Source of the DNA: Carnobacterium jeotgali MS3
GTDB taxonomy: Bacteria > Bacillota > Bacilli > Lactobacillales > Carnobacteriaceae
Assembly: GCF_000745125.1 (NCBI RefSeq)
Contig: NZ_JQNF01000010.1
Span: 1 to 64,000 of the forward strand
DNA: 64,000 nt
Direction: 5' to 3'
In this document: positions 17,467 to 26,041 of the stretch, in pieces
How the letters are laid out: every line of letters begins with the position of its first letter
Position numbering within the stretch: the stretch's first letter is position 1
Translations under genes and position numbers: made by a program
The notes under the pieces: generated by a model
Seen by the model: the letters and a program-made list of their open reading frames with translations, nothing else
Database searches by the model: none
What the model was told of the DNA's origin: nothing

Positions 17467-19392
17467 TTAGCTTTTTGGTACTCCGAAAACTCTTTTAGGT
17501 CGTAAGATTACTACACTCATTGCCGGTACAATTAGTTCAATCGTATGGTCTTTTTGATTAGTCGTTTCTTTTACCGTTCTCAAAGGTCCCTGATTTCTTG
17601 TCCAAACTCCACCATACTCACTCATTTCAGTATTTAAACACTCTTCATAAACGCCTTCAAATGGCACACCCACCCGATAGTTTTTACGTTCAACAGGCAC
17701 AAAATTGCAAATCACAACTACAAAATCACGTGGCTTTTTCCCTTTACGAATAAAAGTTAAGACGGTTTCATCCGCGTTATCCGCATTTAAAATTTCAATA
17801 CCGGCTGCTTGATGATCAATTTCCCACAAAGCCCGTTCTTTTTTATAAATAGCATTTAAAGTTTCCATAAAATGTAAATGTTTGGCATTCATCTCATCGG
17901 TCAAATTTTGCCATTCTAATCCTTCATGAATTCGCCATTCTAGAAACTGACCAAAATCATTTCCCATAAAGTTTAATTTTTTACCTGGATGAACCATCAT
18001 AAATGCCTCTAAAGTGCGTAAGCTAGCAAATTGATTGTATCGATCGCCTGGCATTTTATGCATTAAAGATTTTTTTCCGTGAACAACTTCATCATGAGAA
18101 AATGGTAAAATAAAATTTTCATTGAATGTGTACATGAAAGAAAAGGTGATTAAGTTAAAATGATGTTTCCGTAATGCCGGGTCCATTTCAAAGAACTTTA
18201 AGGTATCGTTCATCCACCCCATATTCCATTTGTAATTAAACCCTAAACCTCCCATATGAACAGGCTTTGTAACGTTTGACCACGCTGTACTTTCTTCAGC
18301 AATCATCAGTGTTTCAGGATGCCGTTCAAATACTTTTTTGTTTAATTTTTTTATAAACTCAACGCCTGCTCTATTATGATTGCTTCCATCTTCATTAGGT
18401 ACCCACTCACCAATATCATAATCCAAGTACAACATACTTGACACGGCATCAACTCTTAGTCCATCTAAATGGAATTGTTCGATCCAGTAAAGAGCGTTAG
18501 AAATTAAAAAGCTTTGAACCTGATCTTTGCCTAAGTCAAAGTTCATTGTGCCCCATCGGTTATTTTCAGCTTTATTCTTATCAGCATATTCAAATTGTGG
18601 TGTCCCATCAAAATAAACCATACCGTAATCATTGCGATTAAAATGACCTGGAACCCAATCCATTAACACGCCGATATTTGCCAGATGAGCCGCTTCTACA
18701 AAATCTTGAAACTCTTCCATCTTGCCAAATTTTGACGATAATGCATAGTACCCAGTCAATTGGTACCCCCAAGATGCATCTAAGGGGTGTTCCATCAAAG
18801 GCATAAATTCAATATGCGTATAACCCATCTTCTTTACATAAGGAATTAGTTCATTTTGTAATTCAGGGATGGTATACCAGCTATCGTCATCATGATGTTT
18901 CCAAGAGCTGAGGTGTACTTCGTAGATATTTAGAGGACGTTCATAAACAGAAAAGCGTTTTTTACTGGCCGTCCAAAGACCATCTTTCCATTTCTTTTTC
19001 GGCAAATCTTTTACAACTGAAGCATCTTTAGGTCTTACTTCAAATTCAAGCGCATAGGGATCAATTTTTAATTTTACCGTACCATCAGATTGTTCTATAC
19101 GGTATTTATAACATTGCCCTTCGATAGCTTGCTCACTAAATACTGTCCAACTGCCTGTACTGGCTATTCTTTCCATTTCGAGGCCTTCATGCCAATCTGA
19201 AAAATCTCCTACTAAACCAACACTTTTTGCATTAGGAGCCCATACAGTAAAACGAAAACCAACTTTCCCTTCAAAATTTTCCCGCTTACATCCCATAGTT
19301 AGATAACTATTAAAATGCTCACCCGTGTTAAACAAATACAACTCTTTTTCAAGATTAGCTTTAATTTCATCATTTACCGATCTATTCGTCAC
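17467..19392 (-). CDS. glgB: 1,4-alpha-glucan branching enzyme
   Basis: 641 residues from a GTG start. GGGAG lies 8 bases before this GTG; the upstream in-frame TTG at 19407 has no ribosome site. An N-terminal carbohydrate-binding module 48 (FRFTVWAPNAKSVGLVGDFSDW) precedes the GH13 barrel. Conserved regions are MDWVPGHF, GLRVDAVSSM (nucleophile about Asp315), MIAEESTAW (acid about Glu366) and FSHDEVVHGK. It introduces alpha-1,6 branches and is the first gene of the glgBCDAP operon. Confidence 0.96.
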   Translation of the reverse strand: MTNRSVNDEIKANLEKELYLFNTGEHFNSYLTMGCKRENFEGKVGFRFTVWAPNAKSVGLVGDFSDWHEGLEMERIASTGSWTVFSEQAIEGQCYKYRIEQSDGTVKLKIDPYALEFEVRPKDASVVKDLPKKKWKDGLWTASKKRFSVYERPLNIYEVHLSSWKHHDDDSWYTIPELQNELIPYVKKMGYTHIEFMPLMEHPLDASWGYQLTGYYALSSKFGKMEEFQDFVEAAHLANIGVLMDWVPGHFNRNDYGMVYFDGTPQFEYADKNKAENNRWGTMNFDLGKDQVQSFLISNALYWIEQFHLDGLRVDAVSSMLYLDYDIGEWVPNEDGSNHNRAGVEFIKKLNKKVFERHPETLMIAEESTAWSNVTKPVHMGGLGFNYKWNMGWMNDTLKFFEMDPALRKHHFNLITFSFMYTFNENFILPFSHDEVVHGKKSLMHKMPGDRYNQFASLRTLEAFMMVHPGKKLNFMGNDFGQFLEWRIHEGLEWQNLTDEMNAKHLHFMETLNAIYKKERALWEIDHQAAGIEILNADNADETVLTFIRKGKKPRDFVVVICNFVPVERKNYRVGVPFEGVYEECLNTEMSEYGGVWTRNQGPLRTVKETTNQKDHTIELIVPAMSVVILRPKRVFGVPKS

Positions 19393-19534
19393 TTGATTCA
19401 CTCCCAACTAAGCATTCTAAAATATGAAACTTTTCATCGTTTTATCATCTTTATTTCATTTTACAACGAAACGATTTAATAATCGACCTAATCTTATAAT
19501 TCTTTTAAAGTATTCCATTCAATCTTATGTTTGT

Positions 19535-19540
19535 AGTATA
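19535..19540 (-). promoter_or_regulatory. Probable glg operon promoter (-10)
   Basis: Minus-strand TGGTATACT (hexamer at 19535-19540) gives an extended -10 about 145 bases upstream of the glgB GTG; the -35 is poor. The intervening leader contains a short TGAAA/TTTCA dyad near 19424. The rest of the 19393-19782 gap is AT-rich with nothing else I recognise. Confidence 0.45.
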
Positions 19541-19782
19541 CCATTATTTGAGGAAATCGCTTACTAATACACAATTGAAATTTTTATTTCCTCTACTTTG
19601 ATCCTAAATTTAGAGTTATTTAGTTTTTAATTGGCTTCAGAATAAATACTGAATTGTTTATATTTAATAGTTCAATGTATTCGTCTAAACTATTTTCTTA
19701 GCAAAACCTTTTTTGTTTAATTGTTTGCCAATCTTTCTGTTCAAATAGAAAGAAATCCTAGCAAATGCTTTGTTAAAAGTGC

Positions 19783-19807
19783 GTAACACTGTTACTAATG
19801 GTAAAAT
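19783..19807 (+). promoter_or_regulatory. Promoter with operator-like dyad ahead of nfeD-floA
   Basis: A perfect 6-1-6 dyad GTAACACTGTTAC (19783-19795) ends 3 bases before an extended -10 TGGTAAAAT (hexamer 19802-19807). The dyad lies where a -35 would be, so a regulator could block or replace -35 recognition. A further leader hairpin AACTAAG/CTTAGTT follows near 19815-19838. Confidence 0.5.
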
Positions 19808-19887
19808 GAAACTAACTAAGATTAGTTCTCCTTAGTTTTAACGACTAAAAAAGACTAGCGGAACGTCTCTTAAAGGAGGTGAATATA

Positions 19888-20487
19888 TTGGAAATACTCT
19901 TATTAACTGTTGGCTTTATTGGTTTAGTAATAGCGGCATTAACGCCTCAATCGACGTTAGGTGGACTTTTAGCACTAGCAAGCTTTGGTGGTTACTTCTA
20001 TTTAAACAGTTTAGAAAATTGGGTCCCTATTGTTATTTTCATTTTAGGCATTTGTCTACTAATCTTTGAAGTTTTTGTACCAGATTTTGGTGTAGCAGGT
20101 ATCATTGGTTTTCTTTTAATTGTTGGCGGTGTTTATTTAACTAACGATGATTTGGGACTAGCGCTACGCGATTTAAGCATTGCAGTAGTAGCCGCTTCAT
20201 TCTTAGTCATCATGCTTATTAGAAGAGGTTATTCCTTAGCTCATATAGAAAAACTCGTCCTTAAAAATAATTTGGACAAAAAAAGTGGTTTTTCGAGTAA
20301 TAATGATGCATCCGTTTATTTAGGAAAAACGGGAACAACAACTACGCCTCTTAGACCATCTGGGAAAGTTCAGTTTGATGGCACAGAATTAGATGTCGTA
20401 AGCACAGGTGAGCACATTGATGCTGATGTTTCAGTTGTAGTTACAAAAGTAGAAGGATATAAAATTAGTGTTAGGAGAGTGGATTAA
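19888..20487 (+). CDS. NfeD-family membrane protein
   Basis: 199 residues from a TTG start. The perfect AAAGGAGG ends 8 bases before this TTG; the earlier in-frame GTG at 19879 overlaps the ribosome site and cannot be used. There are four to five hydrophobic segments in the first about 115 residues and a soluble beta-rich C-terminal OB-fold ([32 protein letters not shown]). This matches the long NfeD/YqeZ type lacking or having lost the ClpP-like protease part. NfeD proteins partner with flotillins, and floA follows after 2 bases. Confidence 0.85.
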   Translation: MEILLLTVGFIGLVIAALTPQSTLGGLLALASFGGYFYLNSLENWVPIVIFILGICLLIFEVFVPDFGVAGIIGFLLIVGGVYLTNDDLGLALRDLSIAVVAASFLVIMLIRRGYSLAHIEKLVLKNNLDKKSGFSSNNDASVYLGKTGTTTTPLRPSGKVQFDGTELDVVSTGEHIDADVSVVVTKVEGYKISVRRVD

Positions 20488-20489
20488 AC

Positions 20490-21491
20490 ATGACAACAGC
20501 TACAGAAACCACAACAAATTGGATAGGTTTTCTATTTATAGCCATTATCGTAATTATCGTTATCAGCTTATTTTTCCGTTTCGTACCCGTTGGATTATGG
20601 GTCACAGCCTATTTTTCAGGTGTCAAAGTCAACATAGGAACTCTTGTAGGAATGCGTTTAAGACGAGTAGCTCCACAAGATATTATCCGTCCACTAATCA
20701 AAGCGACTAAAGCTGGTTTAGATATCGATATCAACGAATTAGAAGCCCATTATTTAGCTGGTGGAGATATCAACCAAGTTATCGATGCTTTAATTGCCGC
20801 ACAACGTGCAAATATTGATTTAGTATTTAAACAAGCTGCTGCAATCGACTTAGCAGGAAGAAATGTTTTTGAAGCCGTACAAGTCAGTGTTAATCCTAAA
20901 GTTATTGAAACACCTCAAATTGCTGCCATGGCAATGAATGGTATTGAAGTTAAAGCACGTGCAAAAGTAACGGTTCGTGCAAATATTGAACGACTTGTCG
21001 GTGGTGCTGGTGAAGAAACAATCATCGCTCGTGTTGGCGAAGGTATTGTAACAACCGTTGGTAGTGCCGCTAGACATACAGATGTTTTAGAAAATCCAGA
21101 CTCGATTTCAAAAACAGTTTTAAGAAAAGGATTAGATTCTGGTACAGCTTTTGAAATTCTTTCAATTGATATTGCGGATATTGATGTTGGACGGAACATT
21201 GGTGCCAGCTTACAAATGGAACAAGCCCAAGCAGATAAAAATATCGCTCAAGCTAAAGCCGAAGAAAGACGTTCAATGGCGATTGCTCAAGAACAAGAAA
21301 TGATCGCTGAAGTTCAAAAAATGCGCGCTCGCGTGGTTGAAGCTGAAGCCGAAGTACCTTTAGCATTAGCCGAAGCATTAAGATCTGGTAATTTAGGGGT
21401 AATGGATTATTACAATATGAAAAACGTTAATGCTGATACTAAAATGAGAAACTCTATTACAGGTTCTACAGAGAGAGAAAGTGATGAATAA
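20490..21491 (+). CDS. floA: Flotillin-like protein FloA
   Basis: 333 residues. One N-terminal membrane hairpin (about residues 10-40, [21 protein letters not shown]), then an SPFH-like domain ([21 protein letters not shown]) and an Ala/Glu-rich coiled coil (about 235-290). This is the UPF0365/YqfA type that forms membrane microdomains and controls fluidity and assembly of membrane complexes in Bacillota. Its stop overlaps the next start (TAATG), so the three genes form a tight operon with nfeD. Confidence 0.93.
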   Translation: MTTATETTTNWIGFLFIAIIVIIVISLFFRFVPVGLWVTAYFSGVKVNIGTLVGMRLRRVAPQDIIRPLIKATKAGLDIDINELEAHYLAGGDINQVIDALIAAQRANIDLVFKQAAAIDLAGRNVFEAVQVSVNPKVIETPQIAAMAMNGIEVKARAKVTVRANIERLVGGAGEETIIARVGEGIVTTVGSAARHTDVLENPDSISKTVLRKGLDSGTAFEILSIDIADIDVGRNIGASLQMEQAQADKNIAQAKAEERRSMAIAQEQEMIAEVQKMRARVVEAEAEVPLALAEALRSGNLGVMDYYNMKNVNADTKMRNSITGSTERESDE

Positions 21492-22090
21492 TGAATAGTT
21501 TATTGACCCTTGTTATTTTATTTCTAATAGGGACTGCATTCTTTTCTTTCATAACAACCATATTTCGTATTTTCATGTCCTTAATTGGAAATTCATCTGC
21601 TCCTTCAAAAGGCAAACAAAGACAAATTTCTCAACGAGCAGATTTAACTCACAAAGACTCTATTTCTTTAAAAGATGCTTTTATCGCTCACGACCCTGCC
21701 AGACTAAGATCACAAAAGAACACACCTGTTGACTCTTCCAAAAAAAGAAATCAGCAGACCCGCTCAAATCAATTATCTAGTCGTATGCAACAAGATGCAG
21801 CGCAAAGAAGAGCAGCAAACTTGCAAAAAAATACCAAAAGACGACCAGAACCCGTTCATTCCTCTTCCACTTCAAAATCAACTCTTTTTCACGAAAAAGA
21901 GTTGAAGAGAAATGCCAATCATACACAGTTTGAAAAAAATGATTTAACCACTTTAGTTCCAATTGAAAAAGTAACTTCTACAAATAAAATTACTCATCCA
22001 TCTCGAACTAAAAAAAATCAATTTCAAAAAGATCTTGTCAGAGGGATGATTTACAAAGAGATTTTAGATAAACCTCGTAGTTTAAGATAA
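21491..22090 (+). CDS. Unknown single-pass membrane protein in the nfeD-floA operon
   Basis: 199 residues. One hydrophobic helix at residues 2-33 (LLTLVILFLIGTAFFSFITTIFRIFM) is followed by about 140 residues rich in Lys, Arg, Gln, Ser and Asn, probably disordered. The last 25 residues (FQKDLVRGMIYKEILDKPRSLR) look like a compact amphipathic tail that may be the conserved part. It overlaps floA by one base, so it is very likely translated with it. It sits where B. subtilis has yqfB, but I see no similarity. I do not recognise a family; a scaffold or adaptor for flotillin microdomains is only an inference. Confidence 0.7.
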   Translation: MNSLLTLVILFLIGTAFFSFITTIFRIFMSLIGNSSAPSKGKQRQISQRADLTHKDSISLKDAFIAHDPARLRSQKNTPVDSSKKRNQQTRSNQLSSRMQQDAAQRRAANLQKNTKRRPEPVHSSSTSKSTLFHEKELKRNANHTQFEKNDLTTLVPIEKVTSTNKITHPSRTKKNQFQKDLVRGMIYKEILDKPRSLR

Positions 22091-22101
22091 TATAAAAAAA
22101 C

Positions 22102-22340
22102 GGCTCTTCGTCAAATAGTGAGGATGCTTCTAAAAATTCTTTCGGAATAGACGGATTTGCTTGAAAGATCTTAAGCCTAAAGTCTTAAGATCTTTCAAGC
22201 CTCAAACATCGCTTAATCGCTAAAGCGTTAAAGCGGTGTAATTCGCATTGAATGCTTTACAGGGCTACAAGCAATCCTATTCCTCCAGAAGTGTTAAGCG
22301 TGAACTAAATTCATCTATCAACACTAAAAAGTATAGAGCC
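22102..22340 (+). mobile_element. MITE-like repeat, copy A
   Basis: 239 bases beginning GGCTCTTCGTCAAATAGTG and ending CACTAAAAAGTATAGAGCC, the same termini as copies B, C and D. It shares a long internal block (CTACAAGCAATCCTATTCC region) with copy C. It contains no gene. It carries an extra internal 17-bp perfect hairpin at 22159-22200 not seen in the other copies. No clear target duplication remains; the IS at 22343 abuts its right end. Confidence 0.8.
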
Positions 22341-22366
22341 AAAAGAGGCTGGGACAAAACCTAGCT

Positions 22367-22411
22367 AAAAAGCATCCAGAAAAGTTTAAATGACTTTTCT
22401 GGATGCTTTTT
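22367..22411. terminator. Inward-protecting terminator in IS left end
   Basis: Stem AAAAGCATCCAGAAAAGT with its complement and a terminal T-run, between the left inverted repeat and the transposase promoter region (TATAAT near 22436). Confidence 0.8.
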
Positions 22412-22480
22412 ATAATACAAAAAGAAACCCCTTTGATATAATGTAAATAACCACAAATACAATTATCGGAGGGGTTTCTA

Positions 22481-24004
22481 ATGTATAAAAAATATACCAC
22501 GAATCAAACAAGCTTGCCAATAGAATTGTCTTGTTTATTGTCTCCAAACCATATTATTTTTGAAATTCATGAATTTATTGAATCAATGGACAACACGTTG
22601 TTTTCTCAACTTGATTCTTCCGAGGGAAGACCTGGTTATCATCCAAGGTTACTAATAAAAGTACTTCTCTTTGCTTATTCAGAAGGGATTTATTCTGGCC
22701 GGAAAATTGAAAAAATGATGACGGAAAACATAGCCATGATGTGGGCAGTTAGTAACGAAGTTATCTCCTATCGAACAATCAACCGATTTCGTTCTTCTGA
22801 AAATTGCCAAAAGTTATTACCTGAATTATTTACTGAATTTACGGTTAAACTCAAAACAGAAAATCTTATCTCTATGAATGAACTATTTATAGATGGAACT
22901 AAAATAGAGGCTAACGCCAATAAATATTCCTTTGTATGGAAAAAAGCTATAGACAGATATGCAACTTCTCTCAGAATGAAGACGAAACAATATTTTGTAG
23001 ACGAAATTCAACCACTGGTTGAAGAATCTATGGTGATAGATGATTTAGAGGATATTTCTATTGGCGAACTTGAGGATTTGACAACCCTAATCGAAAAAGA
23101 AATCAATCAATTGACTACTGATATTGAAGATCATCCTGTTCATGGAAAGAACCCCAAGAAACAAAAGAGACGAAGATTAAAAAAACATTTACGTAAATTG
23201 AAAAATGATTTCATCCTACGCAAAAGAAATTATGAAGCCCATGATAAAGTGTTTAATGGTCGTAATAGCTTTTCTAAGATTGATTTAGAGGCTACTTTTA
23301 TGAGAATGAAAGACGATCATATGATGAACGGCCAGTTAAAAGCGGCGTACAATATTCAAATCGGTACTGAAAATCAATTTGTATTAGCTTATGATGCTTT
23401 TCCAAATCCAACGGATACACGGACACTCATTCCGTTTGTTGAATCATTAGATTACTTGCCAAAAATGATTATTGCAGATGCTGGTTATGGCAGTGAAGAG
23501 AACCTAAATTTTCTGAATGATATCGGAGTAAATCATCTCATAAAATATAACCTCTTTGATAAAGAACAAACACGATCCTATAGTAGCTCTTCAAGAAATA
23601 GAAAAAACTGGACTTATCATTCCGAAGGAAATTACTTTATACATCCAGATGGTACAAATTATTATTTTAACTATATAAGTCACAAGAAAAACAGTAGTGG
23701 ATTTCATCAGGATAGTCATGTTTATAGACCGGATAATCCAGAGGAGGCAGAACAAAAAGCCTTCTATTACAATTGGCATTATGAAGCTTTAAAAGAAATA
23801 GAAGCGACTAAGCTTTTATCACCTGAAGGCTCCAAGATTTTTGCGAGACGCAAAATCGAGGTAGAGCCAGTTTTCGGGCAGGTAAAAGCTAATTTAGGTT
23901 TCACTCGCTTCCATTTGCGTGGGAAAGAGAAAATTAAAGTCGATATAGGTTTGGCTTTTATGGCTAATAACTTCAAAAAATATAGAAAAACAAAGGCGAT
24001 TTAG
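22481..24004 (+). CDS. IS1182-family DDE transposase
   Basis: 507 residues, full length. The N-terminal domain (GRPGYHPRLLIKVLLFAYSEGIYSGRKIEK) is the DUF772-like DNA-binding part typical of IS1182. The catalytic triad is likely the Asp of LFIDGTKIEA, the Asp of MIIADAGYGSEEN and the Glu of KIEVEPVFGQVKANLGF. A basic insertion KKQKRRRLKKHLRKLKN lies in the middle. Ribosome site GGAGGGG precedes the ATG. No frameshift or stop is seen, so the element may be active. Confidence 0.93.
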   Translation: MYKKYTTNQTSLPIELSCLLSPNHIIFEIHEFIESMDNTLFSQLDSSEGRPGYHPRLLIKVLLFAYSEGIYSGRKIEKMMTENIAMMWAVSNEVISYRTINRFRSSENCQKLLPELFTEFTVKLKTENLISMNELFIDGTKIEANANKYSFVWKKAIDRYATSLRMKTKQYFVDEIQPLVEESMVIDDLEDISIGELEDLTTLIEKEINQLTTDIEDHPVHGKNPKKQKRRRLKKHLRKLKNDFILRKRNYEAHDKVFNGRNSFSKIDLEATFMRMKDDHMMNGQLKAAYNIQIGTENQFVLAYDAFPNPTDTRTLIPFVESLDYLPKMIIADAGYGSEENLNFLNDIGVNHLIKYNLFDKEQTRSYSSSSRNRKNWTYHSEGNYFIHPDGTNYYFNYISHKKNSSGFHQDSHVYRPDNPEEAEQKAFYYNWHYEALKEIEATKLLSPEGSKIFARRKIEVEPVFGQVKANLGFTRFHLRGKEKIKVDIGLAFMANNFKKYRKTKAI

Positions 24005-24034
24005 CCTAAAGAATTTACTTAATCAGTTGAAAAA

Positions 24035-24081
24035 ACTAAAAAAACGTTAATTGCAAAAATGCAATTAACGTTTTTTTAGTT
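24035..24081. terminator. Terminator at IS right end
   Basis: Stem ACTAAAAAAACGTTAATTGC with complement GCAATTAACGTTTTTTTAGT, between the transposase stop and the right inverted repeat. Confidence 0.85.
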
Positions 24082-24121
24082 ACTGGGAGGTTTTGTCCCA
24101 GCCTCTTCTTTTTGCTCAAGA

Positions 24122-25894
24122 CTATACTTTCGCTTCTTCTTCATCATATTCTAGTGCTTTTGATCCTTGTACTCCAGAACTTACTCGAATAACGTTTTCA
24201 ACAGGATAAACAAAAATTTTGCCATCGCCAACCGTCCCGGTATACAATGCTTGTCTAGCTGTTTCAATCACTAAAGAAACGGGTGTCTTACTTACCACTA
24301 TTTCTAATCGTATTTTAGGCAATAAGTTGGCTTCCATCTCCACTCCTCTATAATAAGCTGTTTGTCCTTTTTGAATGCCATACCCTTGCACGTTCGTTAC
24401 TGTCATTCCTGTGATTCCAATATCATTTAAAGCTTTTTTCAAATTGTCGAATTTAGCTTCATTCGCTATAATGTCTACTTTCATTAATTTAGCATTTTCG
24501 TCCGTTTTATTTGGATCTATATTACCTGTTTTAAAAGCTTGCGGTTGAACTCCAATAGCTTGATGGGCATCCTTTTCTTCAATAGAGACGCCCCCTATAC
24601 CAACAAAAGCTAAATTAGTTTCTAGTTTTTCAAAATTAAACCCTTGAAACACTGGTTTTTGCCCAAATGGAACCGTAACAAAATCTCCATAACTCGATTC
24701 TAAACCATGTTCTGATATATCCATACCTGCAATCTCTTCTTCTGGTGTTACGCGCAAGCCAATTGTTTTATCGACAAGTTTAAATGTAATGATCATCGTT
24801 GACACTACCCAAAGAGCTACTGAACCTACCCCTAATAACTGAATACCTATAAGATTAAAACCACCACCATAAAACAGACCTCCATCAGTTGCAAAAAAAC
24901 CAACCAAAATAGTTCCTAAGGCTCCAGAAACTCCATGCACTCCAAATGCTCCAACTGGATCATCAATTTTAGCTTTCTTTTCAATAAATTCGATTCCATA
25001 GACTAAAGCACTAGCCGAAATTGCTCCAATAGCTACTGCACCAAATGGCGAAACCGTTGCACAACCTGCAGTAATTCCTACCAAACCAGCTAATGACCCA
25101 TTAAGTGTCATGGAAATATCTGGTTTACCATACTTTATCCACGTTATCATCATAGCAACTAAAGTAGCTGTTACAGCTGATAAATTTGTATTCAAAAGAA
25201 TTGTTCCAATCAGCGTTAATGACTCATCTCCAGTTGCCGAAACCGTTGATGCTCCATTAAAACCAAACCAAGCGAACCAAAGAATAAATACGCCTAGAGC
25301 CCCTAAAGTTAAACTATGTCCTGGAATAGCTTTTGCTTTTCCAGCTTCATCATATTTCCCGATTCTTGCTCCAACCATTTTCGCACCAATCAAAGCCGTT
25401 ATTCCTCCTACCATATGAACAGCTGTTGATCCCGCAAAATCAACAAATCCTAATTGGGATAACCATCCTCCACCCCAAATCCAATGTCCTGAAATAGGGT
25501 AAACAACTGTAGAAATAACTAACGTGTATACGAGATAGGCACTGAATTTCGTTCTTTCAGCCATTGCTCCAGAAACAATTGTTGCGGCAGTTGCAGCAAA
25601 AACAGTTTGAAACATCAAGAATACATATCCCGGTATTGTCGTATCATAATTTCCTTGTACAAATAGGTCAGGTGTTCCAATTAAACCTGCTATACTCGGA
25701 CCAAACATTACACCAAAGCCAATGATCCAGTACATTAAAGAGCCTAATACAAAGTCCAATAAATTTTTCATGATAATATTCCCTGCATTTTTTGCTCTAG
25801 TAAACCCTGTCTCAACCATTGCAAAACCTGCTTGCATAAAAAATACCAAAACTGTTCCTACTATTACCCATAACGTGTCCACAGATGAAAACAT
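24122..25894 (-). CDS. Ammonium transporter fused to a P-II signalling domain
   Basis: 590 residues. Residues 1 to about 400 are an Amt/Mep/Rh channel with about 11 helices; twin histidines are in STAVHMVGG and GAFGVHGVSG. A linker of about 70 residues leads to a complete P-II (GlnB/GlnK) domain from residue 471 (MKVDIIANEAKF). In the P-II T-loop, YRGVEMEANLLPK has Met where proteobacterial P-II has the uridylylated tyrosine (Tyr51), so that modification is impossible. Fusing channel and plug would give direct feedback on ammonium uptake. A perfect GlnR-type box lies upstream. The gene ends next to the IS element. Confidence 0.93.
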   Translation of the reverse strand: MFSSVDTLWVIVGTVLVFFMQAGFAMVETGFTRAKNAGNIIMKNLLDFVLGSLMYWIIGFGVMFGPSIAGLIGTPDLFVQGNYDTTIPGYVFLMFQTVFAATAATIVSGAMAERTKFSAYLVYTLVISTVVYPISGHWIWGGGWLSQLGFVDFAGSTAVHMVGGITALIGAKMVGARIGKYDEAGKAKAIPGHSLTLGALGVFILWFAWFGFNGASTVSATGDESLTLIGTILLNTNLSAVTATLVAMMITWIKYGKPDISMTLNGSLAGLVGITAGCATVSPFGAVAIGAISASALVYGIEFIEKKAKIDDPVGAFGVHGVSGALGTILVGFFATDGGLFYGGGFNLIGIQLLGVGSVALWVVSTMIITFKLVDKTIGLRVTPEEEIAGMDISEHGLESSYGDFVTVPFGQKPVFQGFNFEKLETNLAFVGIGGVSIEEKDAHQAIGVQPQAFKTGNIDPNKTDENAKLMKVDIIANEAKFDNLKKALNDIGITGMTVTNVQGYGIQKGQTAYYRGVEMEANLLPKIRLEIVVSKTPVSLVIETARQALYTGTVGDGKIFVYPVENVIRVSSGVQGSKALEYDEEEAKV

Positions 25895-25916
25895 ATTGTT
25901 ACCCCCTTTTTTAATA

Positions 25917-25949
25917 TGTTATAAAATCTAACATTAGAAAAAGAGTCAA
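25917..25949 (-). promoter_or_regulatory. GlnR box overlapping the amt promoter
   Basis: TGTTATAAAATCTAACA at 25917-25933 fits the GlnR/TnrA consensus TGTNA-N7-TNACA at every position. A minus-strand -35 TTGACT (25944-25949) and a -10 TTTTAT (25921-25926), 17 bases apart, place the box over the -10 and spacer, as expected for repression under nitrogen excess. Confidence 0.75.
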
Positions 25950-25977
25950 ACAAGTGATTTACTTGAATTAGCAAAAA

Positions 25978-26041
25978 AAACTAAAAAAACCTATCAATTG
26001 ATGTTACTTTTAATGACATCAATTGATAGACTTTAGTTTTT
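25978..26041 (-). terminator. Terminator of ROK kinase gene
   Basis: Stem CTATCAATTGATGT / ACATCAATTGATAG extended by A/T runs, directly after the ROK stop codon. Confidence 0.85.

Larger units (their letters stand above)
22343..24107 (+). mobile_element. Intact IS1182-type insertion sequence
   Basis: Perfect 20-bp terminal inverted repeats (22343-22362 and 24088-24107, core GAGGCTGGGACAAAACC) bound one transposase gene. Hairpins with T-runs at 22367-22411 and 24035-24081 shield the element from outside transcription. I see no obvious target-site duplication beside it. Confidence 0.88.

Noticed and set aside
19393-19535. cre site ahead of glgB
   Set aside because: A TGAAA/TTTCA dyad is present but lacks the central CG and spacing of the CcpA consensus.
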